Position numbers and translations under genes: made by a program. Below the pieces are notes generated by a model. It saw nothing but the letters and a program-made list of their open reading frames with translations, had not been told where the DNA came from and did not search any database. 32,471 nt of DNA from an uncultured Shimia sp. (GTDB taxonomy: Bacteria; Pseudomonadota; Alphaproteobacteria; Rhodobacterales; Rhodobacteraceae): the NCBI RefSeq assembly GCF_913054185.1, contig NZ_CAJXIV010000038.1, positions 1 through 32,471 of the forward strand, read 5' to 3'. Shown here piece after piece: positions 1 through 6,649 of the stretch (position 1 is its first letter; each line of letters opens with the position of its first letter).

Positions 1-293
1 AGCTTCGGGCGCGCGAGGTAGGCATCCATCGCCACCTTAAGGGTTGGCGCTCCTATTTGGGTTTTCTTGCCGCCCCCCTGCCCCATTCCAGAGCAAAACC
101 CAGCGCAGTCTGGCGAGATCACCGGAAACCGCCCGATGAGGACCCGGCGCGTCTGCCCGCCAACGTCCTTCTGATAATACCAGGTCTTTGATTTCTTCCC
201 CGCGAAGAGAACGAAACCTTTGACCTCACTATCCCAATGTTTGTCGGTACCCGCTTTTGTCTGTGATACTGTGTGGTGCATGATGCCATTCAT
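1..293 (-). CDS. Tyrosine recombinase / phage-type integrase, N-terminal fragment (runs off the window)
   Basis: An open reading frame enters from the left edge on the minus strand. It starts at ATG 291-293, three codons after an in-frame TAA, with a second ATG at 279-281. The 97 visible residues contain VKGFVLFAGKKSKTWYYQKD and GQTRRVLIGRFPVISPD, followed by GAPTLKVAMDAYLARPK. This is the arm-type DNA-binding domain and the start of the SAM-like core-binding domain of tyrosine integrases. The catalytic domain would lie outside the window. Between ISPD and KKTQIGAPTL the frame reads CAGFCSGMGQGGG, while the next frame reads LGFALEWGRG, which is what this family normally has there. That suggests two compensating indels or a small deletion, so the gene may be decaying. 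It follows the citrate-synthase-like gene on the same strand. No tRNA or attachment site is visible beside it. Confidence 0.6.
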   Translation of the reverse strand, partial: MNGIMHHTVSQTKAGTDKHWDSEVKGFVLFAGKKSKTWYYQKDVGGQTRRVLIGRFPVISPDCAGFCSGMGQGGGKKTQIGAPTLKVAMDAYLARPK

Positions 294-348
294 TACCAAA
301 TCAAGTTAGACGCCTAGACCGTCCAAACAACGCTTCCACAAATGACCA

Positions 349-1176
349 CTACAATTCTTGGACCTCATGGATTGGGTTTTCGCCGGTATAGGTCCAGCGG
401 TATTTCGGCGGGGTTGGGCCTTTGTTGCGCTCCCCCTGCCCCATCTGCTCCCAGGCATGGGCAATCACCCCCACGGAGCGGGACAAGCAAAACAGTCCGC
501 GCGCCAGAGGGCCTTCAAAGCCAAGCTCGGCAAAAACAACCGCCGTGGCCCCGTCGATATTCATAGGCACCGGTTTGCCTTTGCGACTGTTGAGGTCTTT
601 TTGGACCGCGAGGCCAATGGCGGCAAAGCGGCCTGAAACAACTCCGGATTTTGCAGCCTCCTCGACCAGGCCCAACAAACGGGGGGCGCGCGGGTCTTCG
701 GGTTTGTGAAAGCGGTGCCCAAACCCGGGGATGAATTTACCGCGCTCGGCTTGCCATTTGTTGATCATCTCAGCAGTGGCCATTTGCACATCCGCGCCTT
801 GTTGCACTGCTTGGCCAATCCAAGTGTACAGCTCCACCGCCTGTTCACCTGCGCCGCCGTGCACGTCATCCAGAAAATTCACCGCAGACGCCATGGCCCC
901 GTTGAGACCCAATCCACAGGTCACCGCCATGCGCGCAGCGGCAATTGAGGGCGCTTGCGGGCCATGATCCACAGCGGCAACAAGCGCACATTCCAGCAAA
1001 CGGGCTTGATCCGGCGTGGGCAAGTCGCCGCGCGTCATCAGCCAGATCATCTGGGGAAAGGTGACGTTCCCAATCAGCTCTTCGATTGGATGCCCACGAA
1101 AACGGATTTGACCTGGGGCCATGTCGATGATGGAGGTGGACCACCAATCAGAGACGTCAGAATTGGAATGGGTCAT
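349..1176 (-). CDS. Citryl-CoA lyase-like protein (citrate synthase superfamily)
   Basis: This 275-residue protein is a short member of the citrate synthase fold, well below the roughly 430 residues of true citrate synthase. All three catalytic positions of the superfamily are visible: the first His in HGGAGEQ (His106), the second in GFGHRFH (His154), and the Asp in NIDGATAVVFAELGF (Asp208). Short proteins of this type are generally annotated as citryl-CoA lyase, which splits a citryl-CoA-type thioester into acetyl-CoA and a 2-oxoacid. The start overlaps the end of the upstream CoA-transferase gene by 4 bp, so the two are translationally coupled. The pairing suggests that a CoA-transferase activates a hydroxy-acid and this enzyme cleaves it. 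The true substrate cannot be read from the sequence. Confidence 0.8.
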   Translation of the reverse strand: MTHSNSDVSDWWSTSIIDMAPGQIRFRGHPIEELIGNVTFPQMIWLMTRGDLPTPDQARLLECALVAAVDHGPQAPSIAAARMAVTCGLGLNGAMASAVNFLDDVHGGAGEQAVELYTWIGQAVQQGADVQMATAEMINKWQAERGKFIPGFGHRFHKPEDPRAPRLLGLVEEAAKSGVVSGRFAAIGLAVQKDLNSRKGKPVPMNIDGATAVVFAELGFEGPLARGLFCLSRSVGVIAHAWEQMGQGERNKGPTPPKYRWTYTGENPIHEVQEL

Positions 1177-2363
1177 ATCGCACCACCTTTTTGCAGGATT
1201 TCTAGCTCGCCTTCCGTGAAGCCAAGACTGCAGTATATGTCTCGATTGTCTGCGCCCAGCTGTGGCGGTGGATTGTCAACCGTCAACGGGGCGCCATCGA
1301 GCTTCACGCCCGTGGTGACCACGTCAATGTCGCGCCCCACGCCGGGCACATTTGGAAAGCGGTGCAAAAATCCCCGATCGGCGATTTGCGGCATGTCGAG
1401 CACTTCTGGCACTGTCAACACTGCGCCCGCTGGCACGCCAATCTGGTTGAGTTCTTTGGCCCAATCCCGCGCCGGACGGGTTTTCAGAACCGCCTCCAAC
1501 TCTGCTTTGAGGGCCATCCGATGGGTTTTTCGGCTGTCTCGCGTGGCGTATTCTGGGCGGTCTCGCAGCGCGGCGAGGCCAAGATGGTCCGTCAGCAACA
1601 CCCATTGTTCGTCTTTGTTGGCGGCTATGTTGATCAGGCCGCCTTCGGCGTCAAAGGCCCCAGAGGGCGCGGAGGTTGGGTTTTCATTGCCATTGGCTTG
1701 GGGATCAACCCCGGCGATCAGATAGTTGGACACGGCCCAGCCCATGGTCGCGAGCACGGATTCAAGCATGGAAACATCGATAAACGTGCCTCGTGGGCGG
1801 GCATTGAGCGCGGCGGCAATGGCAAAGGCTGCCGTGATGCCGCCCACCGTGTCCGCGATCGGATACCCCACACGCAGAGGCGCACTGTCTGTGTCGCCGG
1901 TAACAGACATGACGCCAGACGTGCCTTGGATGATCTGGTCGTATGCCGGACGGTGTTTCCACGGGCCATCTTGGCCAAAGCCGGAAATGGCGCAATATAT
2001 CAGGTTGGGTTTGAGCTCTTTCAAACGGTCATAGCCCACGCCCAGCCGGTCCATCACGCCAGGGCGGAAATTTTCCACCACCACATCAGCGGTGGCGACG
2101 AGCTTCTCAAACAGCGCTTTGCCGTCAGGGTTTTTCAGGTTCACCGTGACCGATTTCTTGCCCGCATTTTGGGCAAGAAAGGACACGCCCATGTTGTTTT
2201 TACTGAGCTCTGGGTCGGCGCCCAATTGCCGCGCAAGATCGCCGCGCCCCACCGCTTCAACCTTGATCACCTCAGCCCCCATATGGGCCAGTTGATGACA
2301 GGCAAAGGGACCTGCGAGCACATTGGTGAGGTCCAATACGCGAATGTCCGTGAGTGGTTTCAT
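1173..2363 (-). CDS. CaiB/BaiF family (class III) CoA-transferase
   Basis: The 396-residue protein shows the class III CoA-transferase N-terminus (DLTNVLAGPFACHQLAHMGA, then EVIKVE). It also has VVVENFRPGVMDRLGVGYD, and the catalytic Asp in VGYPIADTVGG (Asp171), which forms the aspartyl-CoA intermediate in formyl-CoA transferase. Length is normal for the family. Start: the AAAGGA motif lies 6 nt before the ATG. It is the first gene of a two-gene unit with the downstream citryl-CoA-lyase-like gene, which it overlaps by 4 bp. It is divergent from the IclR gene across 50 bp. It probably moves CoA from a donor thioester to a carboxylic acid that the downstream lyase then cleaves. The identity of that acid is unknown. 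Confidence 0.88.
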   Translation of the reverse strand: MKPLTDIRVLDLTNVLAGPFACHQLAHMGAEVIKVEAVGRGDLARQLGADPELSKNNMGVSFLAQNAGKKSVTVNLKNPDGKALFEKLVATADVVVENFRPGVMDRLGVGYDRLKELKPNLIYCAISGFGQDGPWKHRPAYDQIIQGTSGVMSVTGDTDSAPLRVGYPIADTVGGITAAFAIAAALNARPRGTFIDVSMLESVLATMGWAVSNYLIAGVDPQANGNENPTSAPSGAFDAEGGLINIAANKDEQWVLLTDHLGLAALRDRPEYATRDSRKTHRMALKAELEAVLKTRPARDWAKELNQIGVPAGAVLTVPEVLDMPQIADRGFLHRFPNVPGVGRDIDVVTTGVKLDGAPLTVDNPPPQLGADNRDIYCSLGFTEGELEILQKGGAI

Positions 2364-2413
2364 AGGGTGTCCTTTTACTTCCGGAGCTAGACGCGAGACC
2401 TAATCAGTGCAAC
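2364..2413. promoter_or_regulatory. Divergent promoter/operator region between CoA-transferase and iclR genes
   Basis: Only 50 bp separate the two divergent start codons, so both promoters and any IclR operator must overlap here or extend into the coding regions. I see the CoA-transferase ribosome binding site (AAAGGA on the minus strand) but no convincing sigma-70 boxes and no perfect palindrome. Autoregulation and control of the CoA-transferase/lyase pair by the IclR protein is inferred from the layout. Confidence 0.5.
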
Positions 2414-3124
2414 ATGTTGGCCAAGGTGTTGCGCAGAGTGGAACAGATGCCCGAGGCCCGCGTAGAATCCGTTGAGAAAGCCCTGTCGATTCTGGAGGCA
2501 TTTTCGGGTGAGCGGCGTTCGCTCACGCTGACAGAAATTGCCAAAGAAACTGGACTTTACAAAAGCAACGTCTCGCGGCTCGCAGCATCTTTGGAGCGCT
2601 ATGGCTATCTCAAACGCGATGCGGACCGGCGATTTCGGCTGGGGCCCGCGCTCTGGCGGTTGGGGACGCTCTATCGGCGTAACTTTGAGATGGGCGATGC
2701 GATCCGACCTGTGCTGCGTCAACTGGTGACGGAAACGGGTGAAACCGCGTCTTTCTATGTGCTCGATCAGGATGAGCGGTTGTGCCTGTATCGGGAGAAC
2801 TCGCCAGAACCGGTGCGCCACCATTTGGACGAAGGCGCGCGGCTGACCTTGCGCGCGGGGGCCGCAGGCCATGTACTGGCGGCCTATAGCTTGCAAGAGA
2901 CAGCAGCCAGGGCACGGCTGACGGCAGATGGCAGCTGTATATCAGCAGGTGAGCGCAACCCACATATCGCATCTGCATCTGCACCAATAGTGGATGCTGC
3001 CGGGCAATTTCATGGGGCTTTGGCAGTTTCCGGACCATTGGAACGGCTCAGCGGTGACGCGCTGGAGATGGCCCGGCTGCGCGTGTTGCTTGCGGCACAA
3101 AACCTAGGCCGCGACATTCTTTAG
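2414..3124 (+). CDS. IclR family transcriptional regulator
   Basis: The 236-residue protein has the IclR winged helix-turn-helix near residues 15-70: VEKALSILEAFSGERRSLTL, then TEIAKETGLYKSNVSRLAASLERYGYLKRD. The family's C-terminal GAF-like effector domain follows, with FYVLDQDERLCLYRENSP and HIASASAPIVDAAGQFHGAL. IclR proteins usually act as local repressors or activators that bind a small carboxylate or its CoA pathway intermediate. The ATG at 2447 (MPEARVESVEKAL), preceded by AGAGTGG, is a plausible alternative start giving a more typical N-terminus. It is divergent from the CoA-transferase/citryl-CoA-lyase-like pair and most likely controls that pair. Its stop codon lies 3 bp from that of the small convergent gene. 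Confidence 0.88.
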   Translation: MLAKVLRRVEQMPEARVESVEKALSILEAFSGERRSLTLTEIAKETGLYKSNVSRLAASLERYGYLKRDADRRFRLGPALWRLGTLYRRNFEMGDAIRPVLRQLVTETGETASFYVLDQDERLCLYRENSPEPVRHHLDEGARLTLRAGAAGHVLAAYSLQETAARARLTADGSCISAGERNPHIASASAPIVDAAGQFHGALAVSGPLERLSGDALEMARLRVLLAAQNLGRDIL

Positions 3125-3127
3125 GGC

Positions 3128-3286
3128 TTAGAGGAACAGCACGTCGATGGCTGTCAGGACAAGGAACACCGGGATCGAGATCGCGGTGGCCAAGAGCACG
3201 GCGGCGGCTTTGGTCCATTTCACGGTGGGCGCAAACTGCCCCATTACGGCGGATTGTTCTGGCTTTCTCATTGTTTCATTAACCAT
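3128..3286 (-). CDS. Small single-pass membrane protein, hypothetical
   Basis: A 52-codon reading frame on the minus strand (ATG at 3284-3286, stop at 3128-3130) encodes a short polar N-terminus with MGQFAPTVKWTKAA. This is followed by one strongly hydrophobic stretch of about 26 residues (VLLATAISIPVFLVLTAIDV), ending in LFL. An internal ATG at 3269-3271 could also be used. No clear ribosome binding site precedes either start. The gene fits exactly between its neighbours: its stop is 3 bp from the iclR stop and its start is 30 bp from the divergent acyltransferase start. The composition looks like a genuine inner-membrane miniprotein and not a chance frame. I do not recognise a function. Confidence 0.6.
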   Translation of the reverse strand: MVNETMRKPEQSAVMGQFAPTVKWTKAAAVLLATAISIPVFLVLTAIDVLFL

Positions 3287-3293
3287 GAATTAG
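3279..3293. promoter_or_regulatory. CtrA-like box (TTAA-N7-TTAG)
   Basis: The sequence TTAA, seven bases, TTAG departs by one base from the alphaproteobacterial CtrA consensus TTAA-N7-TTAA. It sits 23 bp upstream of the acyltransferase start and overlaps the start of the divergent small membrane gene. Such AT-rich half-sites occur by chance, so binding is only a possibility. Confidence 0.25.
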
Positions 3294-3316
3294 GTTTCAG
3301 ATGCGTTAATGACCCC

Positions 3317-4195
3317 ATGTTGGATGTCTCTCTCCCCCTCCCCGCGCGCCCGTTGCAACAGAGTGACGAATACCGTCAGGCTTTGAGCATGACAGAAGCG
3401 CAAACCAAGACGCTTGCGGACGGCACCTTGGTGCTGCGCCGGACAATTGCAGGCGTGCCTTTGGCGATGCTGCCCCGCGCGACGGTTGAAAAAGAGACTT
3501 TAGCGGGTCTCGTCCGCGAAGCTGGGTTGCGGCGTGACGTTTTGGTGATCAATCCAGATCATCCCGCGCCATGGCTGGGCGATCTGGGCGCGGTGCCGGT
3601 AATGACCCCCACCCAGGTGGCGGAGTTGGACCTCACCGGCGATTTGCGCGGGCAAATGCACCAGAAATGGCGCAACCGGTTGGTGTTTGCCGAAGGTCAA
3701 GGCTTGCGCCTCACCCGACAGAACCTGCCGTACAAACCTGACAACTGGATTTTGCAGCAGGACGCGCAACAGCAAGCTACACGTGGCTATGCAACGTGGT
3801 CTGAGGCGCTTACGCTGGCCTACAGCAAGGCTAATCGCGGCAGCGCAAAACTGTTTATGGCCTTTGACGGCAAAGAGCCGGTCGCGGCGATGTTGTTCCT
3901 GCGCCATGGCGACAGCGCCACCTATCACATCAGCCACACCACCGAAGCCGGGCGCGCGGCCAGTGCGCACAACCTCTTGCTTTGGGAAGGTATGAGCTGG
4001 CTTGCCAGCAAAGGCGTGACCACATTGGAGTTGGGTCAAGTCGACACTGAAAAAGCCGCCGGATTGGCGCGGTTCAAGCTGGGCACAGGCGCCACCTTGC
4101 GGCCTTTAGGCGGCAGCTGGATTTGGTGGCCTCCGTTGGGCAAGCTGTTGTCGCCCTTGAAGTATCTGGACCGGGCCCTGATGGCCGCCCGTTAA
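3317..4195 (+). CDS. GNAT-superfamily acyltransferase, FemAB/BioF2-like
   Basis: The 292-residue protein looks like a FemAB/BioF2-like (Acetyltransf_6) double-GNAT protein. It has LRGQMHQKWRNRLVFAEGQG in the middle, then a core with SAKLFMAFDGKEPVAAMLFL, HISHTTEAGRAASAHNLLLW and LELGQVDTEKAAGLARFKLG. Proteins of this group transfer an acyl or aminoacyl group, often in envelope biosynthesis; the substrate here is unknown. I chose ATG 3317 because a longer in-frame start at 3254 would run into the divergent small membrane gene and adds a non-conserved N-terminus. Its TAA overlaps the convergent RidA stop by four bases (TTAA at 4192-4195), leaving no room for a terminator between them. Confidence 0.75.
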   Translation: MLDVSLPLPARPLQQSDEYRQALSMTEAQTKTLADGTLVLRRTIAGVPLAMLPRATVEKETLAGLVREAGLRRDVLVINPDHPAPWLGDLGAVPVMTPTQVAELDLTGDLRGQMHQKWRNRLVFAEGQGLRLTRQNLPYKPDNWILQQDAQQQATRGYATWSEALTLAYSKANRGSAKLFMAFDGKEPVAAMLFLRHGDSATYHISHTTEAGRAASAHNLLLWEGMSWLASKGVTTLELGQVDTEKAAGLARFKLGTGATLRPLGGSWIWWPPLGKLLSPLKYLDRALMAAR

Positions 4196-4593
4196 GCCTT
4201 CGTGATGTGCGCCGTGGCTTCGATCTCCAAAAGCGCCTCGTCTTCGACCAGATCAGCCACCACAACCAGTGACATAGCTGGGAAATGACGCCCCAGCACA
4301 GCCCGATAAGCCTGCCCCACTTCGCGTTGGTGTGCGAGATACTCAGACTTGCTTTTCACAAACCAGGTCAGCCGCGCAATATCGCATGGCTGCCCGCCGG
4401 CAGCTTCGACAATCTCGCGGATGTTTTGCAAAACTTGCGTCATCTGGCCAATGAAATCATGGCTTTCAAAGACCTTTTGACTGTTCCAGCCAATCTGCCC
4501 GCCTATATGCAATGTACCGTCCTCAGCCAGCATGCCATTGGCGTAGCCCAGTGCGGGCGCCCAGCCCTCAGGATGTATTGTTTTCAAACCCAT
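4192..4593 (-). CDS. RidA (YjgF/UK114) family protein with substituted active-site arginine
   Basis: This 133-residue protein has the RidA fold signature: IGGQIGWNSQ, QMTQVLQNIREIVEAAGG, the FPAMSLVVVADL strand and LEIEATAHI at the end. RidA proteins hydrolyse enamines and imines, releasing ammonia. The Arg that grips the substrate carboxylate in classic RidA (Arg105 in E. coli, in PARS) is Met107 here (PAMS), while the Glu120 equivalent is kept as Glu123. It is therefore probably not a 2-aminoacrylate deaminase. It is the last gene of the tryptophan/anthranilate operon, 10 bp after kynU, with GAGGA before the ATG. I infer that it acts on an enamine intermediate of this pathway. Confidence 0.85.
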   Translation of the reverse strand: MGLKTIHPEGWAPALGYANGMLAEDGTLHIGGQIGWNSQKVFESHDFIGQMTQVLQNIREIVEAAGGQPCDIARLTWFVKSKSEYLAHQREVGQAYRAVLGRHFPAMSLVVVADLVEDEALLEIEATAHITKA

Positions 4594-4603
4594 GTTCCTC
4601 GTC

Positions 4604-5797
4604 TTACGTCACACGTGAGCGCACGTTGTACTTTTCGGCGTGCCAATGTTCGTTGGTCATCACATCTTCGATGATCTCTGCGGCAGCCACAATATCCATG
4701 TCATCCAGATAGAGCGGCGTGAAGCCAAAGCGCATGATGTTGGGGGCACGGAAATCACCAATCACGCCACGATCGATGATTGCCTGCATCGCGGCATAGC
4801 CATGCTCAAAAGCAAACGACACCTGTGAGCCACGCGCATTTGCATCCCGTGGGCTGGCGAGCGTCAGCATGGGACAGCGCGCCTCAACCTCTTTGATAAA
4901 CAGATCAGACAGGCGTTGTGACGCGGCGCGCAGTTCCGCCATGTCGACGCCGTCCCAGGCCTTCAGCGCTTCTTGCAGCACACCCAATTGCAGGATTGGT
5001 GGCGTGCCCACCCGCATACGCTCGGTCGCGGAGGCCGGGCGATAGTTCAGCTCCATCGCAAATGGCGCATCATGGCCCAACCAACCAGACAGCGCCGGTT
5101 CGATGTTGTCCACGATGTCAGGACGCACATAGATGAATGCAGGCGCACCCGGCCCCCCGTTAAGGTACTTGTAGGTACAGCCAACGGCAAACTCGGCCTT
5201 GCTGCCCGCCATGTCGACTTGCACCGCACCGGCAGAGTGCGCCAGATCCCAGATCATCACCGCACCAACCTCATGGGCACGTTTTGTGATGGCATCCATA
5301 TCGTGCATGCGGCCAGAGCGGTAATCCACCTGCGTGAGCATCACCACGGCAACCTCTTCGGTGATGGCCTCGGCCACATCCTCAGGTGCTGGCGTGCGCA
5401 GCTCGTATCCTTGATCCAGCGTTTTGATCAGCCCTTCGGCCATATAAAGATCAGACGGGAAATTGCCATTGTCACTCAGGATCACTTTGCGGTCCGGGCG
5501 CTTTTTTAACGCCGCAGCCAGCGCCTGATAAACTTTTATCGACAGCGTGTCGCCGGTTGCCACAGAGCCTGCTGGCGCGCCAATCAAGTCGGCAATCCGA
5601 TCGCCCACGTCTTGCGGCAGCGCCATCCAGCCAGCGGCGTTCCACGCTTTGATCAGCTGCCGCCCCCATTCCTCGGTGATGGTTTTCTGCGCCCGCTCAG
5701 CCGCGCCTTTGGGCAGCACGCCCAACGAGTTGCCATCGAGGTAGATCACGCCCTCAGGCACATCAAACAGCTCTTTTCTCGGGAGGTTCACGCCCAT
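4604..5797 (-). CDS. kynU: Kynureninase
   Basis: Kynureninase is a PLP enzyme that splits L-kynurenine into anthranilate and L-alanine. The 397-residue protein starts MGVNLPRKELFDVPEGVIYL and continues DGNSLGVLP, the family N-terminus. It carries DLAHSAGA (PLP-pyridine Asp near residue 184), the Schiff-base lysine in CTYKYLNGGPGAPAF (Lys210), and GWLGHDAPFAM. The start is ATG 5795-5797, not the upstream Met at 5824, because GGAGA lies 9 nt before it and it begins 2 bp after the kynA stop. The gene links tryptophan dioxygenase upstream to the anthranilate-CoA branch of the same operon. Confidence 0.96.
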   Translation of the reverse strand: MGVNLPRKELFDVPEGVIYLDGNSLGVLPKGAAERAQKTITEEWGRQLIKAWNAAGWMALPQDVGDRIADLIGAPAGSVATGDTLSIKVYQALAAALKKRPDRKVILSDNGNFPSDLYMAEGLIKTLDQGYELRTPAPEDVAEAITEEVAVVMLTQVDYRSGRMHDMDAITKRAHEVGAVMIWDLAHSAGAVQVDMAGSKAEFAVGCTYKYLNGGPGAPAFIYVRPDIVDNIEPALSGWLGHDAPFAMELNYRPASATERMRVGTPPILQLGVLQEALKAWDGVDMAELRAASQRLSDLFIKEVEARCPMLTLASPRDANARGSQVSFAFEHGYAAMQAIIDRGVIGDFRAPNIMRFGFTPLYLDDMDIVAAAEIIEDVMTNEHWHAEKYNVRSRVT

Positions 5798-5799
5798 GC

Positions 5800-6639
5800 T
5801 CACAAATCTCCGCGCAGGTGCCAAAGTTCGGGGAAGAGTTCCACGTCCAGCATCCTGCGCAGATACTGCACGCCCGACGTGCCGCCGGTGCCGCGTTTAA
5901 AGCCAATCACCCGTTCCACCGTGGTGACGTGGTTAAACCGCCAGCGGCGGAAGTAATCTTCCAAATCGACCAGTTTTTCGGCCATTTCATAAAGCCGCCA
6001 ATGGGTGTCCACATCTTCATAAACGGTTTTCCAACGCGCCTGAACCTCTGGATCTGCCACATGCGGCTGGCCCATTTGGGGGGCTGGCATCGCGCTGTCA
6101 TCCCCATTCAAAGAAACAAAGAGGTAACGGATCACCTCGTCATAGAAACTGGGTTGTGCCAGCTCCGCCTCCAGCGCCGCCTTGGCCGCGGGCACATGCG
6201 CGTGCGGCTTCACCATGTTGGGGTTACGGTTGCCCAGAACATATTCAATCAGCCGGTATTGATGGCTCTGGAAACCAGAGCTTGGCCCCAAGGACTCGCG
6301 GAATGTGGTGTAATCCGCAGGCGTCATGGTGCGCAGCACGTCCCAAGCGTTGTTGAGCTGTTCAAAAATGCGGCTCACGCGGGCCAGCATCTTGAACATA
6401 TGGCTCAAATCACCGGATTTGAGCGCCTCACGTGCCGCGCCCAGCTCGTGCAGGGCCAACTTCATCCACAACTCGGATGTCTGATGTTGGATGATGAACA
6501 GCATCTCGTCATGCGCGTCAGACTGCGGATGCTGCTGGGTCAGAATGCCATCCAGATGCAGGTAGTCGCCATAAGACATCGCATCTTTGAAGGACATTTT
6601 GGCGCCATCTGTGGACGGATCATACGCTTTTTCGGTCAT
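5800..6639 (-). CDS. kynA: Tryptophan 2,3-dioxygenase
   Basis: This heme enzyme opens the indole ring of L-tryptophan to N-formylkynurenine. The 279-residue length is normal for the bacterial tetramer. Visible hallmarks are the distal-side [13 protein letters not shown] (His52), [20 protein letters not shown] with the substrate-carboxylate Arg114, and the proximal heme ligand His237 in [19 protein letters not shown], followed by the TGGTSG loop that binds the substrate ammonium. AAGGA lies 8 nt before the ATG. It sits 10 bp after the CoA ligase and 2 bp before kynU. The formamidase needed between KynA and KynU is not in this window. Confidence 0.97.
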   Translation of the reverse strand: MTEKAYDPSTDGAKMSFKDAMSYGDYLHLDGILTQQHPQSDAHDEMLFIIQHQTSELWMKLALHELGAAREALKSGDLSHMFKMLARVSRIFEQLNNAWDVLRTMTPADYTTFRESLGPSSGFQSHQYRLIEYVLGNRNPNMVKPHAHVPAAKAALEAELAQPSFYDEVIRYLFVSLNGDDSAMPAPQMGQPHVADPEVQARWKTVYEDVDTHWRLYEMAEKLVDLEDYFRRWRFNHVTTVERVIGFKRGTGGTSGVQYLRRMLDVELFPELWHLRGDL

Positions 6640-6649
6640 TGGGTTGTCC

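Noticed and set aside
294..348. Possible tRNA end or attachment site beside the integrase
   Set aside because: No tRNA-like 3' half, CCA or repeat could be recognised in these bases.
1362..2390. 342-codon plus-strand frame across the CoA-transferase gene
   Set aside because: It is the antisense of a gene with clear class III CoA-transferase motifs. Its own translation is rich in His/Arg/Gly with no domain.
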